This document shows positions 41,165 to 49,289 of a stretch of DNA of 64,000 nucleotides, piece after piece. Below the pieces are notes generated by a model. The model saw only the letters and a list, made by a program, of their open reading frames with translations, was not told the DNA's origin and made no database searches. This DNA is from Chakrabartyella piscis (GTDB lineage Bacteria; Bacillota; Clostridia; Lachnospirales; Anaerotignaceae), in NCBI GenBank assembly GCA_030067835.1, contig CP092441.1, forward strand, positions 2,232,001 through 2,296,000, written 5' to 3'. The position numbers and the translations under genes are program-made. The first letter of the stretch is position 1. Each line of letters begins with the position of its first letter.

Positions 41165-41977
41165 TTATTTGTTTATGCCTGTTTTCTGTTTTACATCCTG
41201 AAATGGTTTTGGTTTTGAAAAATGATATCCTTGTGAATACATGATACCGTATCGTTCAACTACTTTCTGAATATCATCATTCTCTACATATTCAGCTACA
41301 AGAGGGATACTTAGTTTTTGCCCCATTTGCGCAACAGTTTCAACAACAACTTCATTTACAAAACAAGTATGTACATCTTTTATGATTTTACCATCTATCT
41401 TCACAAAATCTGGTTGTAGTTTAATTACAGACAATAGATTCGAATAGCCTGCACCAAAATCATCTATGGCTATTTTTACGCCAAGTTTTCTAGCTTCTGT
41501 TATAAATGGAGCCAGTTCATCAATGTCTATGGCACTTTCATCTTCTAAAATCTCTAAAATCAAGTTATTCGGTTTATAAAATGATTGAATTTGTGAAAAT
41601 ACAGTTTTACAAAAACTTTTGGACAATAATAGATACGGGGATAGGTTTACACTAACCGGGCAATCCATCAAACTAAAATCGTTCAATACCGCATTAAAAA
41701 TACACAAATTCAAGTCCAGATACAGTTTGTATTTTTTGGATATGGGCATAAAATATTCAGGGGAATACACTGTGCCATCAGGACCAATAATTCGCATTAG
41801 AGCTTCATATTTATCAATCTTATTTGTTTTATTATTGAAAAGTCCCTGATAATACGGAATCACTTTTTTATTTTCCAAAGCATATTTAATAATATCAAGT
41901 CGTTTATTTTCTTCTTCAGGCGTTATAGAAGAATCTATCTTGTATACCAATAAATTGCTGTTTCTAAGAAGACTCAT
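41165..41977 (-). CDS. EAL-domain c-di-GMP phosphodiesterase
   Basis: 270 aa from the ATG at 41977 (AAAGGA upstream); an in-frame ATG at 42022 overlaps the stop codon of the preceding gene and cannot be excluded. It is a stand-alone EAL domain with no membrane segment. All residues needed for hydrolysis of c-di-GMP are in place: E58 (YEALMR), N111 (NLSP), E142, D172-D173 (IDDFGAGYSN), K193, E229 (AEYVE) and Q249. Last gene of a three-gene operon with an orphan solute-binding protein and a GGDEF protein. Codon use differs from neighbouring housekeeping genes (frequent TTA, TCA). Confidence 0.92.
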   Translation of the reverse strand: MSLLRNSNLLVYKIDSSITPEEENKRLDIIKYALENKKVIPYYQGLFNNKTNKIDKYEALMRIIGPDGTVYSPEYFMPISKKYKLYLDLNLCIFNAVLNDFSLMDCPVSVNLSPYLLLSKSFCKTVFSQIQSFYKPNNLILEILEDESAIDIDELAPFITEARKLGVKIAIDDFGAGYSNLLSVIKLQPDFVKIDGKIIKDVHTCFVNEVVVETVAQMGQKLSIPLVAEYVENDDIQKVVERYGIMYSQGYHFSKPKPFQDVKQKTGINK

Positions 41978-42021
41978 AATATCATTTCCTTTCGTAATTA
42001 TGGGCGAATAATATGATATCA

Positions 42022-43626
42022 TTATTCTTTTTTTATGCTCCAGTTTTCAAAATCAACATCGTATTTATACCATGTATTGCCAAATGAACAGTTGTTTGGT
42101 AAATTGACACGATCCTCGTTAATATATAACACTTGACCCAAGGTAAATAATGGTAGTTTATACATATTTTCATGTTCCAATTCTTGTAATTCTCTTAAAA
42201 TAGCATCTTCTCTCGTTTCATCAACTGTTGTACTCAGTTCTTCTACTAGAACATTAAAGTCAGAATTTTCAATCAACAATCGAGATAAATTAGGATTTTT
42301 GTCTGTATATTCAATATACCACTCACTCACATCAAATGCAGATAATCCCTTTAATAGTAGGTCATATTCTCGGTCTTCATATAGTTCAGTTGTTGAGCTT
42401 ATAAAATTCAATTCCACTACAAAACCAATGGATTCTAAATTTTTTGCAACGTTTTCCATAAATGCTTTTGTGGTGTTATCTGTATAATAGTAAGCCAACT
42501 GCAAAGGTCTCGACAAATCATAATCTGATTGTTCCAACAATTCTTTCGCTTTTTCAGGGTCATATACAATGGTCTGTCCATTATAAGATGAATTCGAAGT
42601 TGGGACACCTGACTCTATGATTGTGCCTGAATCCAGATAATTAATATACAGTAATTCTTCTCGATTAATTGCCATCGAAATCGCATTTCTTACATTTATA
42701 TCCAACATTGCAGAATTTTCATATTCGTCAATTCTATTCATATTAAATACAAAGTAGCGATAGAACAATATATCCACTTTATGTTCATTCATATACCGCA
42801 TAGATCGATAGTTGATGATTTCAGTGATATTGTTGGTGGAATAATAATCTAAATTGGCAAATTTATAATTCATATGCAATACAACCTCCTCAATATTCGG
42901 AGATACACCTGCATAATATTCATTGCGAATCAGTTGAACCGTTTCATATGATACAACTTCATTCACTTTGTACATACCACTCACTATTGGAGATTTCCAG
43001 TACTCATCTTGGTCGATATTTTCAATATCTGCATCTTTGAGTGCATGCTCTGGTAATATTACAAACTGCGCCAAAACCTGCATCATTGTAGGATGTGGCA
43101 CACTCAACTCTATTACAAAAGAATTATCTCCTGTTACTTTCAAACCTGATAATCCATTCAATGGATTTTCTTTGAACTCTTCATATCCTTTTATCTTTGA
43201 AAATGCAGTTAAATACAATCCATTTGCAGTTTTTGATTGCAGTATAGATTGAAAACTGAACATAATATCATCTACCGTTAGAGGTTCACCATCAGACCAA
43301 AGTATATCCTCTTTCAGGGTTATGTAATACTCCAAACCATCAGAAGATATATTGTAGCTTTGTGCCAAATCATACTCTACATTTTGAAATTTGCTATCTG
43401 CCAAAAACAAAGATCGAAACATCAAAGCATTGTGGAATTGCGAATTTTTCCAAGGATTGTCCAATAAATCATCATCATTCCAATTATTGATATATGGAAG
43501 ATTTAAAACATTACCATCAATATAATCCAGCTGCTCATAGTATTTCGAAACAGCAATCTTACTTATAAAAAGTACCATTATAAAAGAAAAGGCAGTCATC
43601 AGCCACTTTTTATTCAATTTACGCAT
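42022..43626 (-). CDS. Family 5 (peptide-type) extracellular solute-binding protein, membrane-anchored
   Basis: 534 aa. The N-terminal hydrophobic segment (about 9-26) has no lipobox cysteine, so it is either a signal peptide or an uncleaved anchor. The rest matches the SBP_bac_5 fold of OppA/DppA-type proteins: LAQSYNISSDGLEYYITLKEDILWSDGEPLTVDDIMFSFQ, SGMYKV, and AISMAINREELLYINYL. No permease or ATPase gene accompanies it. It lies 5 bases after the GGDEF gene and touches the EAL gene, so the three are one transcript. It probably senses a ligand for the c-di-GMP enzymes instead of feeding a transporter; this is inferred from context. Confidence 0.88.
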   Translation of the reverse strand: MRKLNKKWLMTAFSFIMVLFISKIAVSKYYEQLDYIDGNVLNLPYINNWNDDDLLDNPWKNSQFHNALMFRSLFLADSKFQNVEYDLAQSYNISSDGLEYYITLKEDILWSDGEPLTVDDIMFSFQSILQSKTANGLYLTAFSKIKGYEEFKENPLNGLSGLKVTGDNSFVIELSVPHPTMMQVLAQFVILPEHALKDADIENIDQDEYWKSPIVSGMYKVNEVVSYETVQLIRNEYYAGVSPNIEEVVLHMNYKFANLDYYSTNNITEIINYRSMRYMNEHKVDILFYRYFVFNMNRIDEYENSAMLDINVRNAISMAINREELLYINYLDSGTIIESGVPTSNSSYNGQTIVYDPEKAKELLEQSDYDLSRPLQLAYYYTDNTTKAFMENVAKNLESIGFVVELNFISSTTELYEDREYDLLLKGLSAFDVSEWYIEYTDKNPNLSRLLIENSDFNVLVEELSTTVDETREDAILRELQELEHENMYKLPLFTLGQVLYINEDRVNLPNNCSFGNTWYKYDVDFENWSIKKE

Positions 43627-43631
43627 CTACC

Positions 43632-44756
43632 TCACAACCTTTCCTTTGGCATCCCATACGCAGGCGATGGCTTTGTCGTTGATTGCAATTTTTTGATTTC
43701 CGCTTTGTTGCGATACATATCTTGGTCGGCTATATCAAACAATTCACGCAATGTGATATCTTTGTCATGCATAGAAGATACAGCATATCCAGCTGCATAA
43801 GAAATTTGAAAACGTGTTTCTTTTTCGTTAAACGCTTCTGCCAAAAAAGCAACTTCCTTCAAGTAAAGCTGTATATCTTTCAATTCTAAGTTATGGTAAT
43901 ACACCATAAATTCATCGCCACCATATCTACCTACAAATACATCTTGTGTATGAATCTTAGTCCCATCTTTCATAATTTGTGCAAAACTATGTATCAACTC
44001 GTCACCCACTCGATGTCCATAGATATCATTGGTTTTCTTTAAATCGTTTAAATCAAATACAATCATCGCTCGTGAATAATCACCACCAATAGCAGTACGC
44101 AATATCTCATGACACTTAGAACGATTATATAAACCTGTTGCACCATCAATAAACATGGATTCAGACAATTCACGATTGCGTTTGAGTTCCATAATGATGA
44201 AAAATAATCTATGTCCTATGATACATGCAACCACAATCATTTGCAGAATAATCAACATTTGCATACGCAAAATAGATACAGATAACTCGCTAATATAATC
44301 AGAAGTTAGATTTGTTAGATTTGCTGCGTGGTAAAATAATCGTTCACTGGATGCAATCAAAGCAGATGACTCGCTATTTTCACGATAGTCAGTCAAATCA
44401 ATTTTAACAACTTCCCAGTCAGAGGAAACATTGGATATACTTTTTAATATTTCGTCATGATTGCCAAAATATTCAGAAGCTTTTCCATTTTCTGGCTTTA
44501 ATTCCGCTATTGTGTTATCTAAATTGAATACAAGTTCATCACCTTGAGTGCCCATAATTTCAAGCTTTACCAAACGTTGCACACTTGCATTCAGGTAATC
44601 TACCAAACTATGACCTTGAGAAGATGCTTCCAATTGATTTACGCATGAAGAAAAAGAATACCAAGAAAAACAAAGTGTAACCAATAGAAATCCAAGAACC
44701 AACCAAATCGTCAGTTGTTTATCATAAGTGGTTTTATTTTTTTTGTTATTCGTCAC
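43632..44756 (-). CDS. Membrane GGDEF-domain diguanylate cyclase
   Basis: 374 aa starting at GTG 44756, nine bases after AGGAGG; an upstream open frame to 44813 has no such site. Two membrane segments (about 14-34 and 165-187) enclose an extracellular domain of about 130 residues, of the length of four-helix-bundle sensors. The GGDEF domain follows, with the intact active site RYGGDEF (GGDEF 279-283). The product-inhibition site RxxD five residues upstream reads HTQD, so feedback inhibition may be lost. First gene of the operon; the extracellular domain could contact the solute-binding protein encoded next. Confidence 0.92.
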   Translation of the reverse strand: MTNNKKNKTTYDKQLTIWLVLGFLLVTLCFSWYSFSSCVNQLEASSQGHSLVDYLNASVQRLVKLEIMGTQGDELVFNLDNTIAELKPENGKASEYFGNHDEILKSISNVSSDWEVVKIDLTDYRENSESSALIASSERLFYHAANLTNLTSDYISELSVSILRMQMLIILQMIVVACIIGHRLFFIIMELKRNRELSESMFIDGATGLYNRSKCHEILRTAIGGDYSRAMIVFDLNDLKKTNDIYGHRVGDELIHSFAQIMKDGTKIHTQDVFVGRYGGDEFMVYYHNLELKDIQLYLKEVAFLAEAFNEKETRFQISYAAGYAVSSMHDKDITLRELFDIADQDMYRNKAEIKKLQSTTKPSPAYGMPKERL

Positions 44757-44936
44757 AATGCTATACCTCCTTGTTTTGTATCCAATATGAATGGCATTCT
44801 TTTTCCAATCCAATTCGTGTATTTTGTTTATTTAACTCCATTTTCATGCAATTATTCGCTTTTCTCGAATGACTGCCATAACTCTAAATCTCTCAAATTT
44901 CTCAATGTCCTATTTCTTAAGCCATTGCAAATCTAC

Positions 44937-44950
44937 GTCTACCAGTAGAC
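44937..44950. promoter_or_regulatory. Palindrome in the leader of the c-di-GMP operon
   Basis: GTCTAC-CA-GTAGAC, perfect arms, just downstream of the predicted promoter. Possible operator or small hairpin. Confidence 0.35.
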
Positions 44951-44973
44951 TGACAGAAAAATTCAGCTATTTT

Positions 44974-45002
44974 TCTATATAATCACCTGCACATTGATAC
45001 AA
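44974..45002 (-). promoter_or_regulatory. Putative promoter of the c-di-GMP operon
   Basis: Minus strand TTGTAT (44997-45002), 17-base spacer, TATAGA (44974-44979), about 215 bases before the GGDEF start codon. The rest of 44757-45360 is AT-rich with nothing else recognised. Confidence 0.45.
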
Positions 45003-45360
45003 AATTTTTTCTCTGCATTTGTTATATTTCAACATATATTTTATCACGAAACGATATTTTTTTGCAATATAAAACAAAATAATTATTGAATATTTCTGTT
45101 AAAAATTACATTTATTGTAAAAAATGTCAAATACAATAGCAATAGCACTCCAAAATTTCAGATTATTCACAAGTTTCAAATTCCCAATTAAACAAAATAC
45201 CAAAAGTAGCAAGCAGATCCTTCTTTGAAAACACCATCATATATTAGACAGAAAAAAAGAGATTTATCCTATATTCCTTTTGAAATACAAAATAATCTCT
45301 ACTGAATACTATATGAATTTTTATTGATTCAAAACTAAAACCTAATATCTAAGCCATTTT

Positions 45361-45675
45361 TCAATTTAGTCCTATTACACAATCATCAATCATCCAAACA
45401 CGCATATGAGTATGTACTCCAAGCATAATCTCCACTGCTTCATTTGGTACAAATTTGGGTTCTGTGGTCATAATGGTTTTACCTGATGCCGATTGTGGCA
45501 ATTCATCCTTTGCACGTTCTTTCATATGTACATTGGTCATATTGGGCAATACCATCAAATCCATGAAGCGTTTGATGAACATAGATTTCCCTGTGCGAAC
45601 AGGTCCAACTATCCCCAAATAAAAATCACCACCAGTACGTTCTGCAATATCCTGATACATATCAAATTGTTCCAT
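45361..45675 (-). pseudogene. spoIVA: Truncated second copy of spoIVA (5' end)
   Basis: 104 codons from the ATG at 45675. The first ~98 residues match intact spoIVA with about nine substitutions (N15G, V22I, T32M among them), including Walker A GPVRTGKS. The match ends after MRVWMID, one codon is inserted, and the frame stops six residues later. The RBS and about 60 bases upstream are also duplicated (AACTATACRTATG). Both copies are in the same orientation, 5.1 kb apart. Confidence 0.9.
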
Positions 45676-46203
45676 ATGCAAACCTCCTCCAATAGCAAAC
45701 TATTTCCATACAACTATACATATGAAGAAAAAGCCAATCTTATGTACAAAATTGCAGTTTCATCAAAATTTCAAAATAATATAAATTATTTTATTTTATG
45801 AAAAATAAATGTAAATAATTATTCCTAATTATATAGTAGATTTTATCACCGATAACCCTTAAAATACCATTAAAATCACATGTTTTATGGTTAATATCAC
45901 CAATTATTTTGCAAAATCCTTCTTTTCCACTGGGTGCAAATGTCCTTTTCTCATGGATTAACAGACTTTCCAATGTATGCTAGTATGTTGTTGTGCGTTC
46001 AATATATTGATGATTTCCAACCAGATAATACTTTACGTTTATGGACATCTCTGAAAACTCAAGTTTCTATTTTGTGGCGGAGGTTTTTGCAGTATACCGA
46101 AAATCATTCGTAAAATAGTTACTTTGAGTTTTTGGAAATGACATTCATTATGTAGAACCACATACCAACTTTCATTTTATTATATTTTAAAGGAGGAATT
46201 ATT

Positions 46204-47421
46204 ATGGAAAGTACTACATTCATTAGCGCAGATAACACATGGGCTCTTATGGCTATCACATGTGGATGGGTAGCATTCTCTATCTACGCTGAACAAACAT
46301 GGGCTTGGGCATCCAAACTTTCAGGTGCAATCATCGCTTTGATTGGAGCTTTGGTGCTCACAAATCTCAACATCATACCTACCAGTGCTGTTTGGTTTGA
46401 TGATATTATTTGGGGTTACGTGGTTCCATTGGCAATTCCATTGCTTTTGTTGCAATGTGACATTAGAAAAATCTGGAAAGATTCTGGTCGTATGTTGATC
46501 ATCTACTTGATTGGTGCAATTGGTACTGCTACTTCTGCTATGTTGGCATACACATTATTGAAAGGTTCCATTCCAGAACCAGCTGGTGTTGCTGCTATGA
46601 TGACAGGTTCCTATATCGGTGGTGGTGTTAACCTTGCAACTGTATCTGCTGCATTTGAAGTTTCTGGTGAAACACTTTCCGCAACAACTGTAGCGGACAA
46701 TATGTTGATGGCTTGTTATTTCTTCGTTTTGATTGCAATTCCATCTAGTGCTTTGTTCCGTAGATGGTTCAAACATCCTCATGTTGCAGAAGTAGAAGCA
46801 AAAGGTGCAGATGAAAACGCAAAAACACAAGCTGCTGCTTACTGGGATAGAAAACCAATCTCTTTGAGAGATATCGCTTTCAATTTCGCAATCAGTACCA
46901 TCATTGTTTCTCTTTCTACAGAGCTTTCTGGTTTAATTACAGCTGCAATTCCTGCAACAAACACAGCAACAACGTTCATCAATGGTGTATTGGGTAACAA
47001 ATACTTGCTTATGACTACAATCGCTATGTTGGTTGCAACATTTGGTTCCAAACAAGTTGCAAAAGTTTCTGGTTCTCAAGAATTGGGTACTTTCTTGATT
47101 TACTTGTTCTTGTTCGTAATTGGTGTTCCAGCTTCCATCAGCTTGATTTTGCAAAACGCACCAATGTTGTTCGTATTCTGCTTCATCATGGTTGCTGTTA
47201 ACATGCTCTTCAGCTTTGGATTTGGTAAATTGCTCAAATTCGATATGGAAGAAATCATTCTTGCATCCAATGCAAATATTGGTGGACCTACAACAGCTGC
47301 TGCTATGGCTATTTCCCAAGGTTGGGTGAAACTCGTTGGTCCTGTTATGTTGATTGGTACATTGGGTTACGTAATCGGTACATATGCTGGTATTTCCATC
47401 GGTGTATTCCTTGGTGCATAA
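46204..47421 (+). CDS. DUF819-family membrane protein, putative transporter
   Basis: 405 aa, about 10-12 predicted membrane helices with glycine-rich loops (TGSYIGGGVNLATVSAAF; ANIGGPTTAAAMAISQGW) that repeat between the two halves, as in inverted-repeat carriers. Matches the DUF819 (YjcL-like) family, whose substrate is not established. A hydrophilic insert (about 195-220) lies mid-protein. AAGGAGG precedes the ATG. It forms an operon with a dipeptidase 29 bases downstream, which suggests it moves dipeptides, cell-wall peptides or products of that enzyme. The 528 bases upstream show no further recognised feature. Confidence 0.88.
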   Translation: MESTTFISADNTWALMAITCGWVAFSIYAEQTWAWASKLSGAIIALIGALVLTNLNIIPTSAVWFDDIIWGYVVPLAIPLLLLQCDIRKIWKDSGRMLIIYLIGAIGTATSAMLAYTLLKGSIPEPAGVAAMMTGSYIGGGVNLATVSAAFEVSGETLSATTVADNMLMACYFFVLIAIPSSALFRRWFKHPHVAEVEAKGADENAKTQAAAYWDRKPISLRDIAFNFAISTIIVSLSTELSGLITAAIPATNTATTFINGVLGNKYLLMTTIAMLVATFGSKQVAKVSGSQELGTFLIYLFLFVIGVPASISLILQNAPMLFVFCFIMVAVNMLFSFGFGKLLKFDMEEIILASNANIGGPTTAAAMAISQGWVKLVGPVMLIGTLGYVIGTYAGISIGVFLGA

Positions 47422-47450
47422 TGACAATTATTTAGAAAAGAGGATACCCT

Positions 47451-48419
47451 ATGTTCGATGGACACTGTGACATCTTTACCGATGTGACAATCAAACGATT
47501 ACAAGGCGAAACACAAGTGTTGCAAAAACATCACTTAGAACGTCTGAAAAAAGGTGGTTTTACTGGAGGATGTTTCGTTTTCTGGATTGATCCACCTTAT
47601 ACAGAAAATCCACCTGCACGTTTGGAACAATTGCTCCAATGTGCATCAGATGAATTAGCTGAATGCAAAGGTGCTGTTCTGGTTCGCAATTTGAAAGAAA
47701 TTGAAGCCGCAAAAACTGCTGACAAGTTTTATATATTGGCTGGTATGGAAGGACTTTCTGGTCTCGGTTCCAATGTTGAACAATTGTATCAACTCCATGA
47801 CTTTGGTATTCGTGAAGTAATGCTCACTTGGAATGAACAAAATGCCTTTGCAACAGGTGCCAAAGGTGATAAAACACGTGGTTTGACTGACCTTGGAAAA
47901 GAAGCAATTTCCATTATCCAAGAAAAGAAAATGATTTTGGATGTATCCCATCTCAATGAAAAATCTTTCTGGGATGTAATAAAGGTTGCACAAACTCCAA
48001 TTTTGGCTTCCCATTCCAATGCAAAAGCGCTTGCCAATGTAGCAAGAAACTTGACAGATGACCAACTATTTGCAATTCGTGATACAAAAGGTTTGATTGG
48101 TTTGAATTCTTTCGTTGAATTTCTTCATGATGATCCAAAAGAACAAACACTGGATCAATTTGCGAAACATGCAGCGTATATTGCAGAAAAAATTGGTGTG
48201 GAACATCTTGGATTTGGATTTGATTTCTGTGAATTCTTATCCAACGATTCTTTATCCAGTTTCGTTTCTGCTGACAATCCATATATCATTGGTTTGGAAG
48301 ATTGCTCTAAAACACCTGTATTCTTGGAAAAATTAAAAGAAGTCGGTTTTAGTGATGCAGAAATCTTGCAAATTGCAGAAAAGAATTGGTTACATTTGAT
48401 TGAACGAGTCATTGGTTGA
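47451..48419 (+). CDS. M19 (renal) membrane-dipeptidase family hydrolase
   Basis: 322 aa. A zinc dipeptidase of the amidohydrolase fold. Metal ligands are visible: H5-x-D7 (FDGHCD), the bridging Glu of LAGMEGLSG, and His in DVSHLNEKSFWD and ASHSNAKAL. No signal peptide, so it is cytoplasmic despite the family name. Members cleave dipeptides, including L-D forms from peptidoglycan. Co-transcribed with the DUF819 carrier, so uptake followed by hydrolysis is plausible. GAGG precedes the ATG. Confidence 0.92.
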   Translation: MFDGHCDIFTDVTIKRLQGETQVLQKHHLERLKKGGFTGGCFVFWIDPPYTENPPARLEQLLQCASDELAECKGAVLVRNLKEIEAAKTADKFYILAGMEGLSGLGSNVEQLYQLHDFGIREVMLTWNEQNAFATGAKGDKTRGLTDLGKEAISIIQEKKMILDVSHLNEKSFWDVIKVAQTPILASHSNAKALANVARNLTDDQLFAIRDTKGLIGLNSFVEFLHDDPKEQTLDQFAKHAAYIAEKIGVEHLGFGFDFCEFLSNDSLSSFVSADNPYIIGLEDCSKTPVFLEKLKEVGFSDAEILQIAEKNWLHLIERVIG

Positions 48420-48529
48420 TGGATTGATACCCCTGTCGCTCAATCGGCAATGGCAAAACAATATCAGGCTTGGCATCTATATGGTGTCAAGTCTTTTTAA
48501 ATGCTTAAATCTATTTGTAATACTTGTTC

Positions 48530-49157
48530 TATGCACTATACTTATAACCTGTAGTAGAAATAATGAATACTTGTCAATAAATAGATAACACCACAATGCA
48601 ATGTGTTTTGTAGGGGTGACGTTTCGTCACCCATTTGCGTATATGGAATTAATTTTAGATAGGAATTCCTTCAAGTTTTAGAACATTCAAACCTTACTTT
48701 TCACTGGAGAAAAGTAACAAAATCCACCACTACTTCCGAAGCGTGGAGCACGTCTTAAGGAGGCTGCGACCCCTTAAGAATCCCTTGCAAGCGAAATCCT
48801 TTGGGTTAGAGAACAAATTGATATTTGAGCAAACTTCCTTTTTGGCTGGTGACGCATACTGAAATCCCTATTCATAACAATTTAGAGGAGTCCACTTTGC
48901 GAGCAAAGGCTGAGTGAAAACCCCAAAATAGCAGTATGATGACCATTCACTTTAGGTTTAGAACAGTAATCAAGAGGTGAGTGGCTTGTCACTCACGGTC
49001 TAATAGTACAAAACCAATCTCTACACCTTAATCTGACGGGTGGATTTTTAAGGAGGTCGGGTTAGAGCTTCTTAAATCGGGGCTCCACGCCTTCGAAACG
49101 AGTGGCAGTTTTTGATTACTTTTTGCTGTCAAAAAGTAAGGTCTGAGGTTCTAAACC
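48530..49157. mobile_element. Large repeat family E, copy 1
   Basis: The core (48675-49157) has ~70-bp imperfect terminal inverted repeats: each end starts near GTTTTAGAAC / GTTCTAAACC, has a TTACTTTT..AAAAGTAA hairpin and then CTCCACGC with TTCGRAA. The similarity to copy 2 (56678-57370, inverted) extends outward through GAATTAAT..TAGGAATT to a family A hairpin at 48609-48632 and to CTTATAA..CTGTAGTA at 48530. No coding sequence. It fills the gap between the dipeptidase gene and nifJ. Confidence 0.85.
48609..48632. repeat. Family A hairpin at the edge of family E copy 1
   Basis: TGTAGGGGTGACG-TTT-CGTCACCC. The same hairpin occurs at 21432 and, inverted, at 57311. Confidence 0.8.
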
Positions 49158-49239
49158 ATAAAAAAATTCCAGACTCAAATTTCACCATTCAACTACCTAC
49201 CTCACTACATAAAATATAAATACCACTCTGCAAAACCAT

Positions 49240-49272
49240 ACAAAAAAGGGTGTAGACATCGTCTACACCCTT
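49240..49272 (-). terminator. nifJ terminator
   Basis: Perfect 12-bp stem AAGGGTGTAGAC / GTCTACACCCTT with a 3-base loop and six U on the minus strand, 17 bases after the stop codon. Confidence 0.95.
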
Positions 49273-49289
49273 CGTTCATTCAATATGAA

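Noticed and set aside
44757..45360. A c-di-GMP riboswitch upstream of the GGDEF operon
   Set aside because: No GEMM-type conserved core or terminator was recognised in this stretch.
40210..45735. An active skin-type element controlled during sporulation
   Set aside because: The only recombinase is a fragment and spoIVA is already intact, so no excision is needed or possible. Only a decayed former insertion is proposed.
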